Origin: an uncultured Clostridia bacterium
GTDB lineage: Bacteria; Bacillota; Clostridia; Christensenellales; UBA1242
Assembly: GCA_947366645.1 (NCBI GenBank)
Contig: CANBAX010000016.1
Span: 1 to 11,928, forward strand
Reading direction: 5' to 3'
DNA length: 11,928 bases
Below the pieces are notes generated by a model. It did no database searches and had not been told where the DNA came from. It saw only the letters and a program-made list of their open reading frames with translations. Positions 1 through 6,637 of this stretch are shown here, piece after piece. The translations under genes and the position numbers were made by a program. Within the stretch, counting starts at the first letter, position 1, and every line of letters begins with the position of its first letter.

Positions 1-142
1 TATATTTTAAATATACTATATTTTTCTTTTTTTTAAAAGTGATTTTACAAGTTTCTTAGCAAAAAACATTTTTTGAAATTTTAAGCAAAATATAATAACA
101 AGGCAAAGCTTGAAAAAAGCCCAAAATAGAAATTTAAAACAT

Positions 143-688
143 TTAATCATCGGTGTTATTATCGTTCTTGCCTTCAACTTTCAGTTTGAACTCATCAGAG
201 ATAGGCTCGGTTTCTACAATAACATCTCCAGTGCCTTCTGCGTTTTCAACAACATCGCCTACCACTGCACGAAAGATTAGCGTTATAGGCTGGGAAGAAG
301 AAAACAGATATCTTCTTGAAGTTGCCTCCTCATATTTTTCAAACTTTTCTGTATCTGGCTTATTTTGAGCTGTCACAAAAATTGTGGTTATACTTTGCCA
401 CTGATTTGCTTCTGTAATGTTGAAATTATACTTTTCTTTACCATTGTCCTGCCAAACGTATATATTTTGCATTTCTTTATCGGCTTTAACTTGAATATCT
501 ACATATTTACCATTTAATCTTTTATCTGTTTGAAAGCGTACCCCTATACCGTAATTATCACTTCCGCTTACTGAGATGTCACTAAAAGACGCCGTACGAA
601 GAGCAGTGGAATTTTCACAGCCCACAAATGCCATAGAACACATTAAGCAGAAAGAAAAAAGGGCAAAATTTTTAAAAAAGTTTCTCAT
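143..688 (-). CDS. Small putative lipoprotein, function unknown
   Basis: This 181-residue protein has a basic N-terminus (Arg2, Lys6), a hydrophobic stretch at about residues 8-22, and a lipobox-like AFVGC ending at Cys24. That is what a type II signal peptide looks like, although Phe at -3 is less usual than Leu. The mature part is polar, with no motif I recognise, and ends in an acidic, Asn/Asp-rich tail. It probably sits on the outer face of the cytoplasmic membrane. The ATG at 688 follows a good ribosome binding site (GAGGT, 6 nt upstream). It lies 46 nt after yraN with no visible terminator or convincing promoter between them, so it is probably the last gene of the rpsP-yraN transcript. 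A lipoprotein is unusual in this operon. I do not recognise the family; confidence is high that it is a gene and moderate that it is lipidated. Confidence 0.8.
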   Translation of the reverse strand: MRNFFKNFALFSFCLMCSMAFVGCENSTALRTASFSDISVSGSDNYGIGVRFQTDKRLNGKYVDIQVKADKEMQNIYVWQDNGKEKYNFNITEANQWQSITTIFVTAQNKPDTEKFEKYEEATSRRYLFSSSQPITLIFRAVVGDVVENAEGTGDVIVETEPISDEFKLKVEGKNDNNTDD

Positions 689-734
689 AATTACCTCTTT
701 TAAAATTTTGTCCAGTTTTTATTTCTTTAAACTA

Positions 735-1079
735 CTAAAATGCGTTTTCAATATGGTTTATCTTTTCCCCAAGCACTTCTATTACATCAAAGCGGCAGGG
801 TGCATTAAAAATACGATGTTGTTTTATATAGATTTGCGCTACTTTACGAATTTTATTTTGTTTATAGGGCGTAACTGCTTCGCAAGGCCTACCAAATGCA
901 TATGTACCTCTGGCTTTAACTTCTATGAATACAAAATATTCCTTTTGTTTTGCAATTATATCTATCTCTCCAATTAAGTTACTATAATTACACTCAATTA
1001 TCTTATAACCCATCTTCTTTAAATATTTTTGAGCAAGTGTTTCCCCAACTACCCCCTCTTTATGGTTATATTCCTTCAT
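735..1079 (-). CDS. yraN: YraN family (UPF0102) nuclease-like protein
   Basis: This protein of about 114 residues has the hallmark of the UPF0102/YraN family, a restriction-endonuclease-like fold: GEIDIIA followed by VFIEVKAR (near residues 37-57 from the ATG). The Asp, Glu and Lys of this pattern are the usual PD-(D/E)XK-type metal-binding and catalytic residues. The family is widespread and small, and its biological role is poorly defined; DNA processing is usually suggested. I chose the ATG at 1079 because AGGAG sits 5 nt upstream. The in-frame GTG at 1085 would overlap that site. The gene starts 8 nt after the rbgA stop codon, so the two are co-transcribed. In many Bacillota rnhB sits between rbgA and yraN; it is absent here. 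Confidence 0.88.
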   Translation of the reverse strand: MKEYNHKEGVVGETLAQKYLKKMGYKIIECNYSNLIGEIDIIAKQKEYFVFIEVKARGTYAFGRPCEAVTPYKQNKIRKVAQIYIKQHRIFNAPCRFDVIEVLGEKINHIENAF

Positions 1080-1087
1080 TTCCACTC

Positions 1088-1900
1088 CTAATCCAAAGTT
1101 AGTTTTCCTATACGGCCTTTACGGAAATCATCTATAAGAGCGGAAGAGGCACGGTCGATATCATTCACACCGCCACTTAATTTAAAACCGCGTTTTACTG
1201 CTATATCCTCCAAGCTTTCCACCTCGCCATAACGGGCAACAAGCGCCTGTTTATGGCTTTGTAAGAGCATTTTCAGTAGTTCCTCCGCCAACTGTGTTTC
1301 ATCAACAACCTCATCTTTAATACTTCCAACAAATGCTAGGCGACTTGCCACCTTTTGGTCGGCAAGATTTGGATAAAGAGTGCCTGGTGTATCACAAAGT
1401 TCGATATTACCACCGATATTAAGCCACAAATTAGATTTTGTCACTCCCGCTTTATCTCCTGTTATTGCTTTCGCTTTCCCACAAAGGTTATTTACAAGGG
1501 TGCTTTTGCCAGAATTAGGCACACCAACCACCATTGCCCTTATCGTGATGTTAACGCCTTTTGCCTTATACTTTTCAATTTTACCCTTTGACAAGGAAAT
1601 TAATTTTTGCTTAATTTTTGTGCCTGCACCACTCATTGTGCTGTTAAGAGTTATATAATCATAGCCCTCATCTTTAAATCTTGGTGCAATTTCCGCTATT
1701 CGATTTTCATCGGCAAGGTCTATTTTATTGAACACATATAAAACGCTTTTGCCTTTGATTAAATTATTTAAACTAGGGTTGATAGAAGAAAGTGGAACGC
1801 GCGAGTCAAGCACATAAATAACTACGTCCACTTTGGAAAGTTGTTTACTTATCTCTGAGAGGGCTTTTTTCATATGCCCTGGGAACCAATTTATCTTCAC
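1088..1900 (-). CDS. rbgA: Ribosome biogenesis GTPase RbgA (YlqF)
   Basis: This 270-residue protein is a circularly permuted GTPase that helps late assembly of the 50S subunit. The G motifs come in the permuted order: NKID (residues 58-61, G4), then the P-loop GVPNSGKST (126-134, G1), GVT (152-154, G2) and DTPG (170-173, G3). The N-terminus reads INWFPGHM, with His9 at the place of the catalytic histidine known from B. subtilis RbgA. A C-terminal helical region follows for contact with 23S rRNA. Length is normal (B. subtilis about 282). The start is GTG at 1900, with AAGGA 8 nt upstream inside the end of trmD, and only one base separates it from the trmD stop. In related genomes rplS normally precedes this gene, so its absence is notable. 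Confidence 0.96.
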   Translation of the reverse strand: MKINWFPGHMKKALSEISKQLSKVDVVIYVLDSRVPLSSINPSLNNLIKGKSVLYVFNKIDLADENRIAEIAPRFKDEGYDYITLNSTMSGAGTKIKQKLISLSKGKIEKYKAKGVNITIRAMVVGVPNSGKSTLVNNLCGKAKAITGDKAGVTKSNLWLNIGGNIELCDTPGTLYPNLADQKVASRLAFVGSIKDEVVDETQLAEELLKMLLQSHKQALVARYGEVESLEDIAVKRGFKLSGGVNDIDRASSALIDDFRKGRIGKLTLD

Positions 1901-1901
1901 T

Positions 1902-2573
1902 TTATTTTTCCTTATTTATTAAATCCGCTCTACGCTCTTTGGTACGCCTTTCGCTTTCTAGCCTTCGCCACTTCGCAATTTCAGCATGATTTCCAGAAAG
2001 CAAAACTTCCGGCACTTTTAAACCTTTAAATTCCTGAGGGTGGGTGTATTGCGGATACTCAAGACTGCCGGAAGAAAAGCTTTCTTCCTCTAAGCTTTCT
2101 TTTGTAATTACACCCTCAATAAACCTTGCAAGGCAGTCTATTATTGTCATGGTTGGAATTTCTCCACCAGTAAGCACATAATCTCCAACTGATATCTCTT
2201 GAGGTTTAAAGATATCTAGAATTCGCTGGTCAATGCCTTCATAATGGCCGCATATAAAAATAAGATGTTTCTTCTTGGACAAGTTTTGTGCAAGTGAAGG
2301 GCTAAGTTTTTCGCCACATGGAGATGCAAAAACAATATGACTTCCTCTTTTTTTAACACTATTAACTGCATCAAAAATAGGCTGTGGAGTCATAAGCATT
2401 CCTGCACCACCGCCATAGGTATAATCATCACATTTGCCATGTTTATCTAGGGAAAAATCGCGGATATTTAATATATTTATCTCTAACTTTCCACTTTCTT
2501 GAGCGCGCTTTAAAATGCTACAATTAAGTGCTGAAAAGGCTTCAGGAAAGAGGGTAAGAATATCTATCTTCAT
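1902..2573 (-). CDS. trmD: tRNA (guanine-N1-)-methyltransferase TrmD
   Basis: TrmD methylates G37 of tRNAs, next to the anticodon, using S-adenosylmethionine, and so prevents +1 frameshifting. This 223-residue copy shows the SPOUT trefoil-knot signatures: DDYTYGGGAGML (49-60), GHYEGIDQR (109-117) and GDYVLTGGE (130-138). The tRNA-contacting segment LLSGNHAEIAKWRR follows near 191-204. Arg150 matches the family's conserved Arg154 (E. coli numbering). The general base Asp169 appears to be replaced by Glu164, if the ESF segment is aligned with E. coli DSF. The protein is shorter than E. coli (255) or B. subtilis (about 243), with the difference mainly at the C-terminus. The ATG overlaps the rimM stop (ATGA), indicating translational coupling. 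Confidence 0.96.
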   Translation of the reverse strand: MKIDILTLFPEAFSALNCSILKRAQESGKLEINILNIRDFSLDKHGKCDDYTYGGGAGMLMTPQPIFDAVNSVKKRGSHIVFASPCGEKLSPSLAQNLSKKKHLIFICGHYEGIDQRILDIFKPQEISVGDYVLTGGEIPTMTIIDCLARFIEGVITKESLEEESFSSGSLEYPQYTHPQEFKGLKVPEVLLSGNHAEIAKWRRLESERRTKERRADLINKEK

Positions 2574-3055
2574 ACCGCCACCTCATCAAATGCTTTACGG
2601 TCAACTACAAGTTTTTCACCGCGTTTGATAAAGGCTTTCTCTACATATGGAGCCTCGATAGTTCTACCATTATTATCTATCACGAATATATCTCCACTGC
2701 CATAGTCAACCACATCGACAATTTGCCCAACATACTGTCCATCAAGGTCATACAGGGTCATACCAATAAGGTCATCAATTAAAAACTCGTCCTCGCCTTT
2801 TGCTTTTTCCAGCAATTCTTTATCAATTTCTATGAATTTATTTCTCAGTTTTTCCGCATCATTTCGAGAGGCACACCCCTCTATTGTCAGATACAAAAAA
2901 CCTTGGCGGAGGGAAAGATTTATTATCTTTACATTTAATCCGTCAATTCTTACCTCTTTAAGTCCATCAAAAACAGCAAGGACATTAGTAAGTGGAAGTG
3001 CTTTCACTTCCCCTCTAATGCCCTGCGGTTTTAAAATGCGTGCGACCTGTATCAC
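2570..3055 (-). CDS. rimM: 16S rRNA processing protein RimM
   Basis: RimM assists maturation of the 30S head, binding S19 and 16S rRNA. The N-terminal beta-barrel begins with the family pattern IQVARILKPQGIRGEVKALPL, and a C-terminal PRC-barrel-like domain follows (roughly residues 90-161: DLIGMTLYDLDG, VDVVDYGSGDIFVID, EAPYVEKAFIKR). I place the start at GTG 3055, two bases after the khpA stop codon, because GGAG lies 6 nt upstream within the last khpA codons. A TTG at 3067 in the same frame would overlap khpA and has no better ribosome binding site. The product is then 161 residues, normal for the family. It overlaps trmD by 4 bp, as expected for this conserved pair. Confidence 0.95.
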   Translation of the reverse strand: MIQVARILKPQGIRGEVKALPLTNVLAVFDGLKEVRIDGLNVKIINLSLRQGFLYLTIEGCASRNDAEKLRNKFIEIDKELLEKAKGEDEFLIDDLIGMTLYDLDGQYVGQIVDVVDYGSGDIFVIDNNGRTIEAPYVEKAFIKRGEKLVVDRKAFDEVAV

Positions 3056-3056
3056 A

Positions 3057-3287
3057 CTATTCTCCAAATTTAACGAAGACTTTTTTGCCTTCTCTTGCGG
3101 ATATTGACTTCACTATCGCTCTTATACTTGATGCGACCTTTCCGCCCTTTCCTATAACTCTGCCCATATCTTCTTCGGCTACAGTTACATGTATTACTGT
3201 TTCATCGTTTTCCTCAGTTTCTGTTACTGAAACTGCGCCCTCATTAATTACAAGGTTTTTTACGATGTACTCTACTAATTCTTTCAT
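3057..3287 (-). CDS. khpA: KH-domain RNA-binding protein KhpA (YlqC)
   Basis: This 76-residue protein is a single type II KH domain. The RNA-binding GXXG loop is seen in GRVIGKGGK (about residues 42-50), followed by the helix ASSIRAIVKSI. In Bacillota KhpA usually works with KhpB (Jag/EloR) as a broad RNA-binding complex affecting cell division and gene expression. The position between rpsP and rimM is the conserved one. The start is ATG 3287 with AGGAG 9 nt upstream. It begins 16 nt after the rpsP stop and is clearly in the same transcript. Length and motif are typical, with nothing odd. Confidence 0.94.
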   Translation of the reverse strand: MKELVEYIVKNLVINEGAVSVTETEENDETVIHVTVAEEDMGRVIGKGGKVASSIRAIVKSISAREGKKVFVKFGE

Positions 3288-3303
3288 TAATATTCACTCC
3301 TAT

Positions 3304-3549
3304 TTATTTTATTACGCCACTTTTGACAAGTAATTGCTTTGCTGTTTCTGTTGGAGTTGCACCATTTTTAAGCCATTTCTCAGCCTTTGCGGTATCAATT
3401 TTGATTTCTGCTGGGTCTGTTACTGGATTATATGTGCCGATGATGTCAATAAATTTTCCATCTCTTGGCGCACGTGAATCTGCAACTACTACTCTATAAA
3501 ATGGTGCCTTTTTTGCGCCCATTCTTGTAAGTCTGATTTTAACTGCCAT
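3304..3549 (-). CDS. rpsP: 30S ribosomal protein S16
   Basis: S16 is a small assembly-critical protein of the 30S body. The 81-residue product starts MAVKIRLTRMGAKKAPFYRV, with VVADSRAPRDGKFIDIIGTYNP following; this is unmistakable for the family. I place the start at ATG 3549, not at a further-upstream in-frame ATG (3588), because AAGGAG lies about 7 nt upstream of 3549 and the family begins with MAVKIRL. It is the first gene after a 327-nt non-coding gap that follows ffh, while all later genes are tightly packed. It may therefore have its own promoter or be controlled by the structured segment just upstream. Confidence 0.98.
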   Translation of the reverse strand: MAVKIRLTRMGAKKAPFYRVVVADSRAPRDGKFIDIIGTYNPVTDPAEIKIDTAKAEKWLKNGATPTETAKQLLVKSGVIK

Positions 3550-3576
3550 ATTTTTATCTCCTTTTGTTAATTTTAG

Positions 3577-3801
3577 GACAGACACCACTCGTCAGCCGCT
3601 CACAAATCAAAGATTTGATTCGCTGCCTCGCGGTTTCTCCACCTCCCACGGGTCCCCGAAAAACTTTTGAGTTTTTTGGGAATGGGAGTTTTCTTCCCTA
3701 TGGGGTCCTTCTGGATTTCAAGAGCGGACAAGTCCTGTTACTTTGAAATCCGCCAGTCCGATTCGACTTTTCAGGCTGGGCTTTGTAAGATAATTTCTTA
3801 C
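3577..3801. other. Hairpin-rich, GC-richer segment between ffh and rpsP, identity unknown
   Basis: This stretch is about 49% G+C over 3601-3780 by hand count, while its A+T-rich flanks are much lower. It is dense in inverted repeats. The stems (plus-strand coordinates) are: 3605-3611 with 3614-3620 (7 bp); 3643-3648 with 3683-3688, enclosing CCC/GGG at 3655-3657/3678-3680 and a 7-bp AAAAACT/AGTTTTT stem (3659-3665/3670-3676); 3713-3721 with 3743-3751 (9 bp perfect, 21-nt loop); and 3785-3790 with 3796-3801 (6 bp). None is followed by a clear U-tract terminator in the operon direction. It lacks the conserved SRP RNA, RNase P, tmRNA, tRNA or T-box cores I would expect to recognise. It could be a dispersed intergenic repeat or MITE-like element, or an unclassified structured RNA or leader controlling rpsP. 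A short plus-strand open frame (3564-3746) is not convincing as a gene. Confidence 0.55.
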
Positions 3802-3876
3802 TTTTTCTCTGTTGTCATTACAACATATATTCTTCGCTTTTAGCGTTGAATATCAATTTAATTTGTGGCCTAGCCA

Positions 3877-5193
3877 CTAGAATTTTGGCATGCCTCGGAA
3901 TTTACCACCCTTTAGTTGTTTCATCATTTCTCGGCTTTGCTCAAACTGCTTTAAGAGAATATTAACTTGTTGGACACTTGTTCCACTTCCCTTTGCAATA
4001 CGCTGTCTTCTTGAAGCTTTAATGATATCAGGGTTTTTACGCTCCTGTGGTGTCATAGACTGAATTATCGCCTTATTTACCTGAAGTTGCCCCTCATCAA
4101 TATCTAGATTTTTAATTTTAGAGCCTACACCTGGAATCATACCCAGAATATCTTTAAGTGACCCCATCTTTTTGATACTTTCAAGTTGAGTAAGGTAATC
4201 CTCAAAAGTAAAGGCACTTTCCCTAAGTTTCTTCTCAAGTTTTTTCGCTTCCTCTTCGCTGACCGCTTCTTGCGCCTTTTCTATAAGAGTGAGCACATCG
4301 CCCATTCCAAGTATCCTTGACGCAATTCTATCAGGATAGAATGGCTCAATATCCCCTATCTTTTCACCATTTCCAGTAAACTTAATAGGTTTACCTGTAA
4401 TAGCCTTTATTGAAAGTGCTGCACCGCCACGCGTATCGCCATCAAGTTTTGTAAGTACTACACCTGTAATGTCTAGGTCACGATTAAAACTCTCTGCTAC
4501 GGTTACCGCGTCTTGCCCTGTCATTGAATCCACAACAAGAAGTATTTCTGTAGGGCTGACCTCTTTTTTGACATCTTGAAGTTCTTTCATAAGTTCTTCA
4601 TTTATATGAAGTCTTCCAGCAGTGTCGATTATTACGGTATCAAACCCTTGCTTTTTGGCATACGCCACTGCTTCGCGTGAGGTTTTAACAGGGTTTTGTG
4701 TCCCCCTCTCAAATACCTCCACATTCGCCTGTTTACCCACCACTTGTAATTGATTAATAGCGGCAGGCCGATAGATATCACAAGCAACAAGAAGAACTTT
4801 TTTACCTGACTTTTTCAGGTTTGCACCAAGTTTTCCGCACATGGTTGTTTTTCCCGCACCTTGGAGTCCGCACATCATAATTATTGTTGGTGGTGCTGGG
4901 CTTACCGCTAGTTTTTGGTTTTGTGAGGACATAAGCGAGGTGAGTTCATCTTTAACAATTTTTATGACTTGTTGTGCTGGAGTTAGGCTTTTAAGCACCT
5001 CATCTCCTATAGCTTTTTCTGATACATTTTTGACAAAGTCCTTTGCCACCATATAGTTTACGTCGGCTTCTAGTAAGGCAATTCTAACCTCTCGCATTGC
5101 TTCCTTTATTTCCAGTTCAGTCAGGCGTCCACGTTTTGTCAGTTTGGAGAAGATATGGTTAAATTTTTCTGATAATGATGAGAAAAGTGCCAT
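3877..5193 (-). CDS. ffh: Signal recognition particle GTPase Ffh
   Basis: Ffh binds SRP RNA and the signal sequences of nascent membrane and secreted proteins, and delivers ribosomes to FtsY at the membrane. In this 438-residue protein the helical N domain (1 to about 95) is followed by the G domain, with P-loop GLQGAGKTT (109-117), CDIYRPAA (138-145), DTAGR (190-194) and TKLDGD (248-253). The methionine-rich M domain (from about 298) carries the SRP-RNA-binding RRQRIAKGSG element and ends in a Met/Lys-rich GGKFRGMPKF tail. Length matches B. subtilis Ffh (about 446). The ATG directly abuts the ylxM stop (TAGATG), and the strong AAGGAGGGG site lies inside the last ylxM codons, so the two are translationally linked. 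Confidence 0.98.
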   Translation of the reverse strand: MALFSSLSEKFNHIFSKLTKRGRLTELEIKEAMREVRIALLEADVNYMVAKDFVKNVSEKAIGDEVLKSLTPAQQVIKIVKDELTSLMSSQNQKLAVSPAPPTIIMMCGLQGAGKTTMCGKLGANLKKSGKKVLLVACDIYRPAAINQLQVVGKQANVEVFERGTQNPVKTSREAVAYAKKQGFDTVIIDTAGRLHINEELMKELQDVKKEVSPTEILLVVDSMTGQDAVTVAESFNRDLDITGVVLTKLDGDTRGGAALSIKAITGKPIKFTGNGEKIGDIEPFYPDRIASRILGMGDVLTLIEKAQEAVSEEEAKKLEKKLRESAFTFEDYLTQLESIKKMGSLKDILGMIPGVGSKIKNLDIDEGQLQVNKAIIQSMTPQERKNPDIIKASRRQRIAKGSGTSVQQVNILLKQFEQSREMMKQLKGGKFRGMPKF

Positions 5194-5466
5194 CTATTTC
5201 CCCTCCTTTAATTTTTGGATTTTTTCTTCATAAGTTTCCGCTTTTTCAAGAAAATGAAGTTTATTTTCATACCATTCAAGTTTATTTATTGCCTTTCTGA
5301 GCGCATCTTTAACCGCTTGTCGCGAGATATTTTTATTCTCTGCAATTTCACTACCAGTTAGGTCATCAAACAAATGCTGGGAAATAATATCTTGTTGTGC
5401 TGGCGAAAGCAAGGCGCCATACGCATCAAATAGTTTACTTAAACGAATGTTTTCTTCTATTTTCAT
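5194..5466 (-). CDS. ylxM: YlxM family SRP-associated helix-turn-helix protein
   Basis: This protein of about 90 residues has a sigma-like helix-turn-helix: LLSPAQQDIISQHLFDDLTG, then SEIAENKNISRQAVKDALRKAINKL, then a charged, coiled C-terminal tail. This is the YlxM/p13 family, normally encoded just before ffh and reported in streptococci to modulate the SRP (Ffh and FtsY GTPase activity). I prefer the ATG at 5466 because GAGG lies 5 nt upstream; a TTG at 5484 in the same frame would swallow that site and part of the 5' hairpin. It is the first gene of the operon, directly behind the promoter at 5502-5530, and is followed without a gap by ffh. Confidence 0.93.
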   Translation of the reverse strand: MKIEENIRLSKLFDAYGALLSPAQQDIISQHLFDDLTGSEIAENKNISRQAVKDALRKAINKLEWYENKLHFLEKAETYEEKIQKLKEGK

Positions 5467-5475
5467 CTCAACCTC

Positions 5476-5495
5476 GTAAAGCAAGTTTGCTTTAC
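5476..5495. repeat. Perfect 9-bp inverted repeat at the ylxM transcript start
   Basis: The arms GTAAAGCAA and TTGCTTTAC are perfect complements separated by 2 bases. In RNA this gives at least a 7-bp stem with a 6-nt loop. It spans the predicted first 20 nt of the ylxM-ffh transcript and ends 4 nt before the GAGG ribosome binding site. No U-run follows, so it is not a terminator. It may be an operator for a dimeric regulator, a 5'-end stabilising hairpin, or an autoregulatory site. YlxM has a helix-turn-helix, but nothing here shows that it binds this site. Confidence 0.75.
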
Positions 5496-5501
5496 AAATT
5501 T

Positions 5502-5530
5502 ATAATAACATAGTTTTTATCAAATTGCAA
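5502..5530 (-). promoter_or_regulatory. Sigma-A-type promoter for ylxM-ffh
   Basis: On the minus strand, TTGCAA (-35, 5525-5530), a 17-bp spacer and TATTAT (-10, 5502-5507) are preceded by an extended -10 TG motif (TGTTATTAT). The predicted start is at about 5495, on the first base of the inverted repeat. It lies in the gap after the hemW stop, so the ylxM operon can start independently of lepA-hemW. Confidence 0.82.
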
Positions 5531-5544
5531 GCGTTTTTTGACTT

Positions 5545-6636
5545 TTATGGCAATAAATTTGCAATTATATAGTTGCTTGTGCCGTAATAAGATGGATTTA
5601 AATGAACTCTATCCCCATTTTCAGTCAAAATGCCTTTAGAAAGGTAGGTTTTAAAGTTGATATTATTCTCTATTTTATAACCATGTTTGAATAACTTGGC
5701 TTTACTAAATCCCAAACGGCACCTTAATCCTAACATAATCATCTCTTCAATACTCTCTTTTGGCGTCAATTTTTCCATAAATATCTCGCCTTTATAATAT
5801 CCTTCAAAAGTACGCGCATTTGCTTTTCGCACCCCTTCCACATAGGAATGGGCGCCAAGTCCGAAGCCTAAATACTCCGCACCTGACCAGTATTTTAGAT
5901 TATGTCGGCACTCATGCTGCCCTTTTGCAAAATTAGAAATTTCATAGCGTATAAAACCTTTTTTTTCCAAAAAGGAAACAAGGGCTTCATACTGGGCTAC
6001 GCTTTCGTCATCAGTGGGGAGAAATATCTTCCCGCTTTTTACAAGTGCGTATAACTTTGCCCCCTCTTCCACCTGCAACATATAGGCTGAAATATGAGTA
6101 ATTCCTGCTTGTATTAATTTTCCTGCATCATCAATTATCCCCTCTATCGTGCTGTTTGGAAGACCAATTAGAAGGTCTGCATTGATATTTTCAAATCCTG
6201 CCCTTTGTGCCATTTTTATCGCTTGTAGTGCAATTTCGCCATTATGAAGTCTACCTATTTTCTTTAATAAAGCGTCGTGAAGGGACTGAACACCAAAGGA
6301 AATTCTATTTAGTCCAAGTGACCTATATTTCTTCAATTTCTCAAGGTTAACTGAATTTGGATTACATTCCATTGAGATTTCTATATTATTTGAAAAAACA
6401 AAGTTTTTTCTTAAAGTAGATAGTAATTCTTCGATATATTCTTCCTTGACACAAGAAGGAGTGCCTCCTCCGATATATATTGTGTCTATCTCTCGCCCCT
6501 TGTATGGCGAATTATCTATTTCAGCATTTAATGATTTTAAGTACCTTACTTTCTCATTTTCCGCATTACAAAAGGAAGCAAAGTCGCAATAGATACATTT
6601 GCTTTCACAAAAAGGAATATGAAGATATATTGCCAT
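5545..6636 (-). CDS. hemW: HemW-like radical SAM protein (heme chaperone family)
   Basis: This protein is about 363 residues from the preferred start. The radical SAM cluster motif CESKCIYCDF sits at the N-terminus (CX3CX2C, binding a 4Fe-4S cluster and SAM), and HIPFC before it is typical of HemW and HemN. Also visible are GGGTPS, ISFGVQS, the HNLKYW segment and a C-terminal HemN-like domain ending near NPSYYG. HemW was long annotated as oxygen-independent coproporphyrinogen oxidase but is now viewed as a heme-inserting chaperone; no heme genes are seen in this window. It follows lepA, a conserved pairing. The start is uncertain: ATGs at 6648 and 6645 overlap the lepA end, and ATG 6636 follows the lepA TAA by one base. 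None has a good ribosome binding site, so translation is probably coupled to lepA termination. Confidence 0.94.
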   Translation of the reverse strand: MAIYLHIPFCESKCIYCDFASFCNAENEKVRYLKSLNAEIDNSPYKGREIDTIYIGGGTPSCVKEEYIEELLSTLRKNFVFSNNIEISMECNPNSVNLEKLKKYRSLGLNRISFGVQSLHDALLKKIGRLHNGEIALQAIKMAQRAGFENINADLLIGLPNSTIEGIIDDAGKLIQAGITHISAYMLQVEEGAKLYALVKSGKIFLPTDDESVAQYEALVSFLEKKGFIRYEISNFAKGQHECRHNLKYWSGAEYLGFGLGAHSYVEGVRKANARTFEGYYKGEIFMEKLTPKESIEEMIMLGLRCRLGFSKAKLFKHGYKIENNINFKTYLSKGILTENGDRVHLNPSYYGTSNYIIANLLP

Positions 6637-6637
6637 T

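Noticed and set aside
60..75. A/T-only inverted repeat (CAAAAAA/TTTTTTG) after the lipoprotein gene, considered as an operon terminator
   Set aside because: The stem is almost all A-T with a 2-nt loop, no GC core and no clean following U-tract; the operon's terminator is not identifiable in this window.
1355..1658. Plus-strand open frames inside rbgA (also inside rimM, ffh, lepA and the large surface protein)
   Set aside because: They are complementary-strand shadows of strongly conserved genes, with no ribosome binding sites or domains of their own.
3620..3650. T-box-like motif (GGTGGAG..ACCGCG on the minus strand)
   Set aside because: The core has extra bases compared with the T-box consensus, no specifier or antiterminator layout is visible, and the downstream gene is rpsP, not an amino acid or tRNA synthetase gene.
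3564..3746. 60-codon open frame on the plus strand over the ffh-rpsP gap
   Set aside because: It runs antisense through the hairpin-rich segment, has no good ribosome binding site and shows no recognisable domain; it looks like a by-product of the structured sequence.
3577..3801. SRP RNA (ffs/scr) next to ffh
   Set aside because: The conserved apical-loop sequence with GGAAGGAAGC is not present on either strand.
3813..3870. Separate rpsP promoter in the A+T-rich part of the ffh-rpsP gap
   Set aside because: Candidate boxes (TTGATA with TATATG) are about 21 bp apart, too far for a sigma-A promoter, and no better pair was found.
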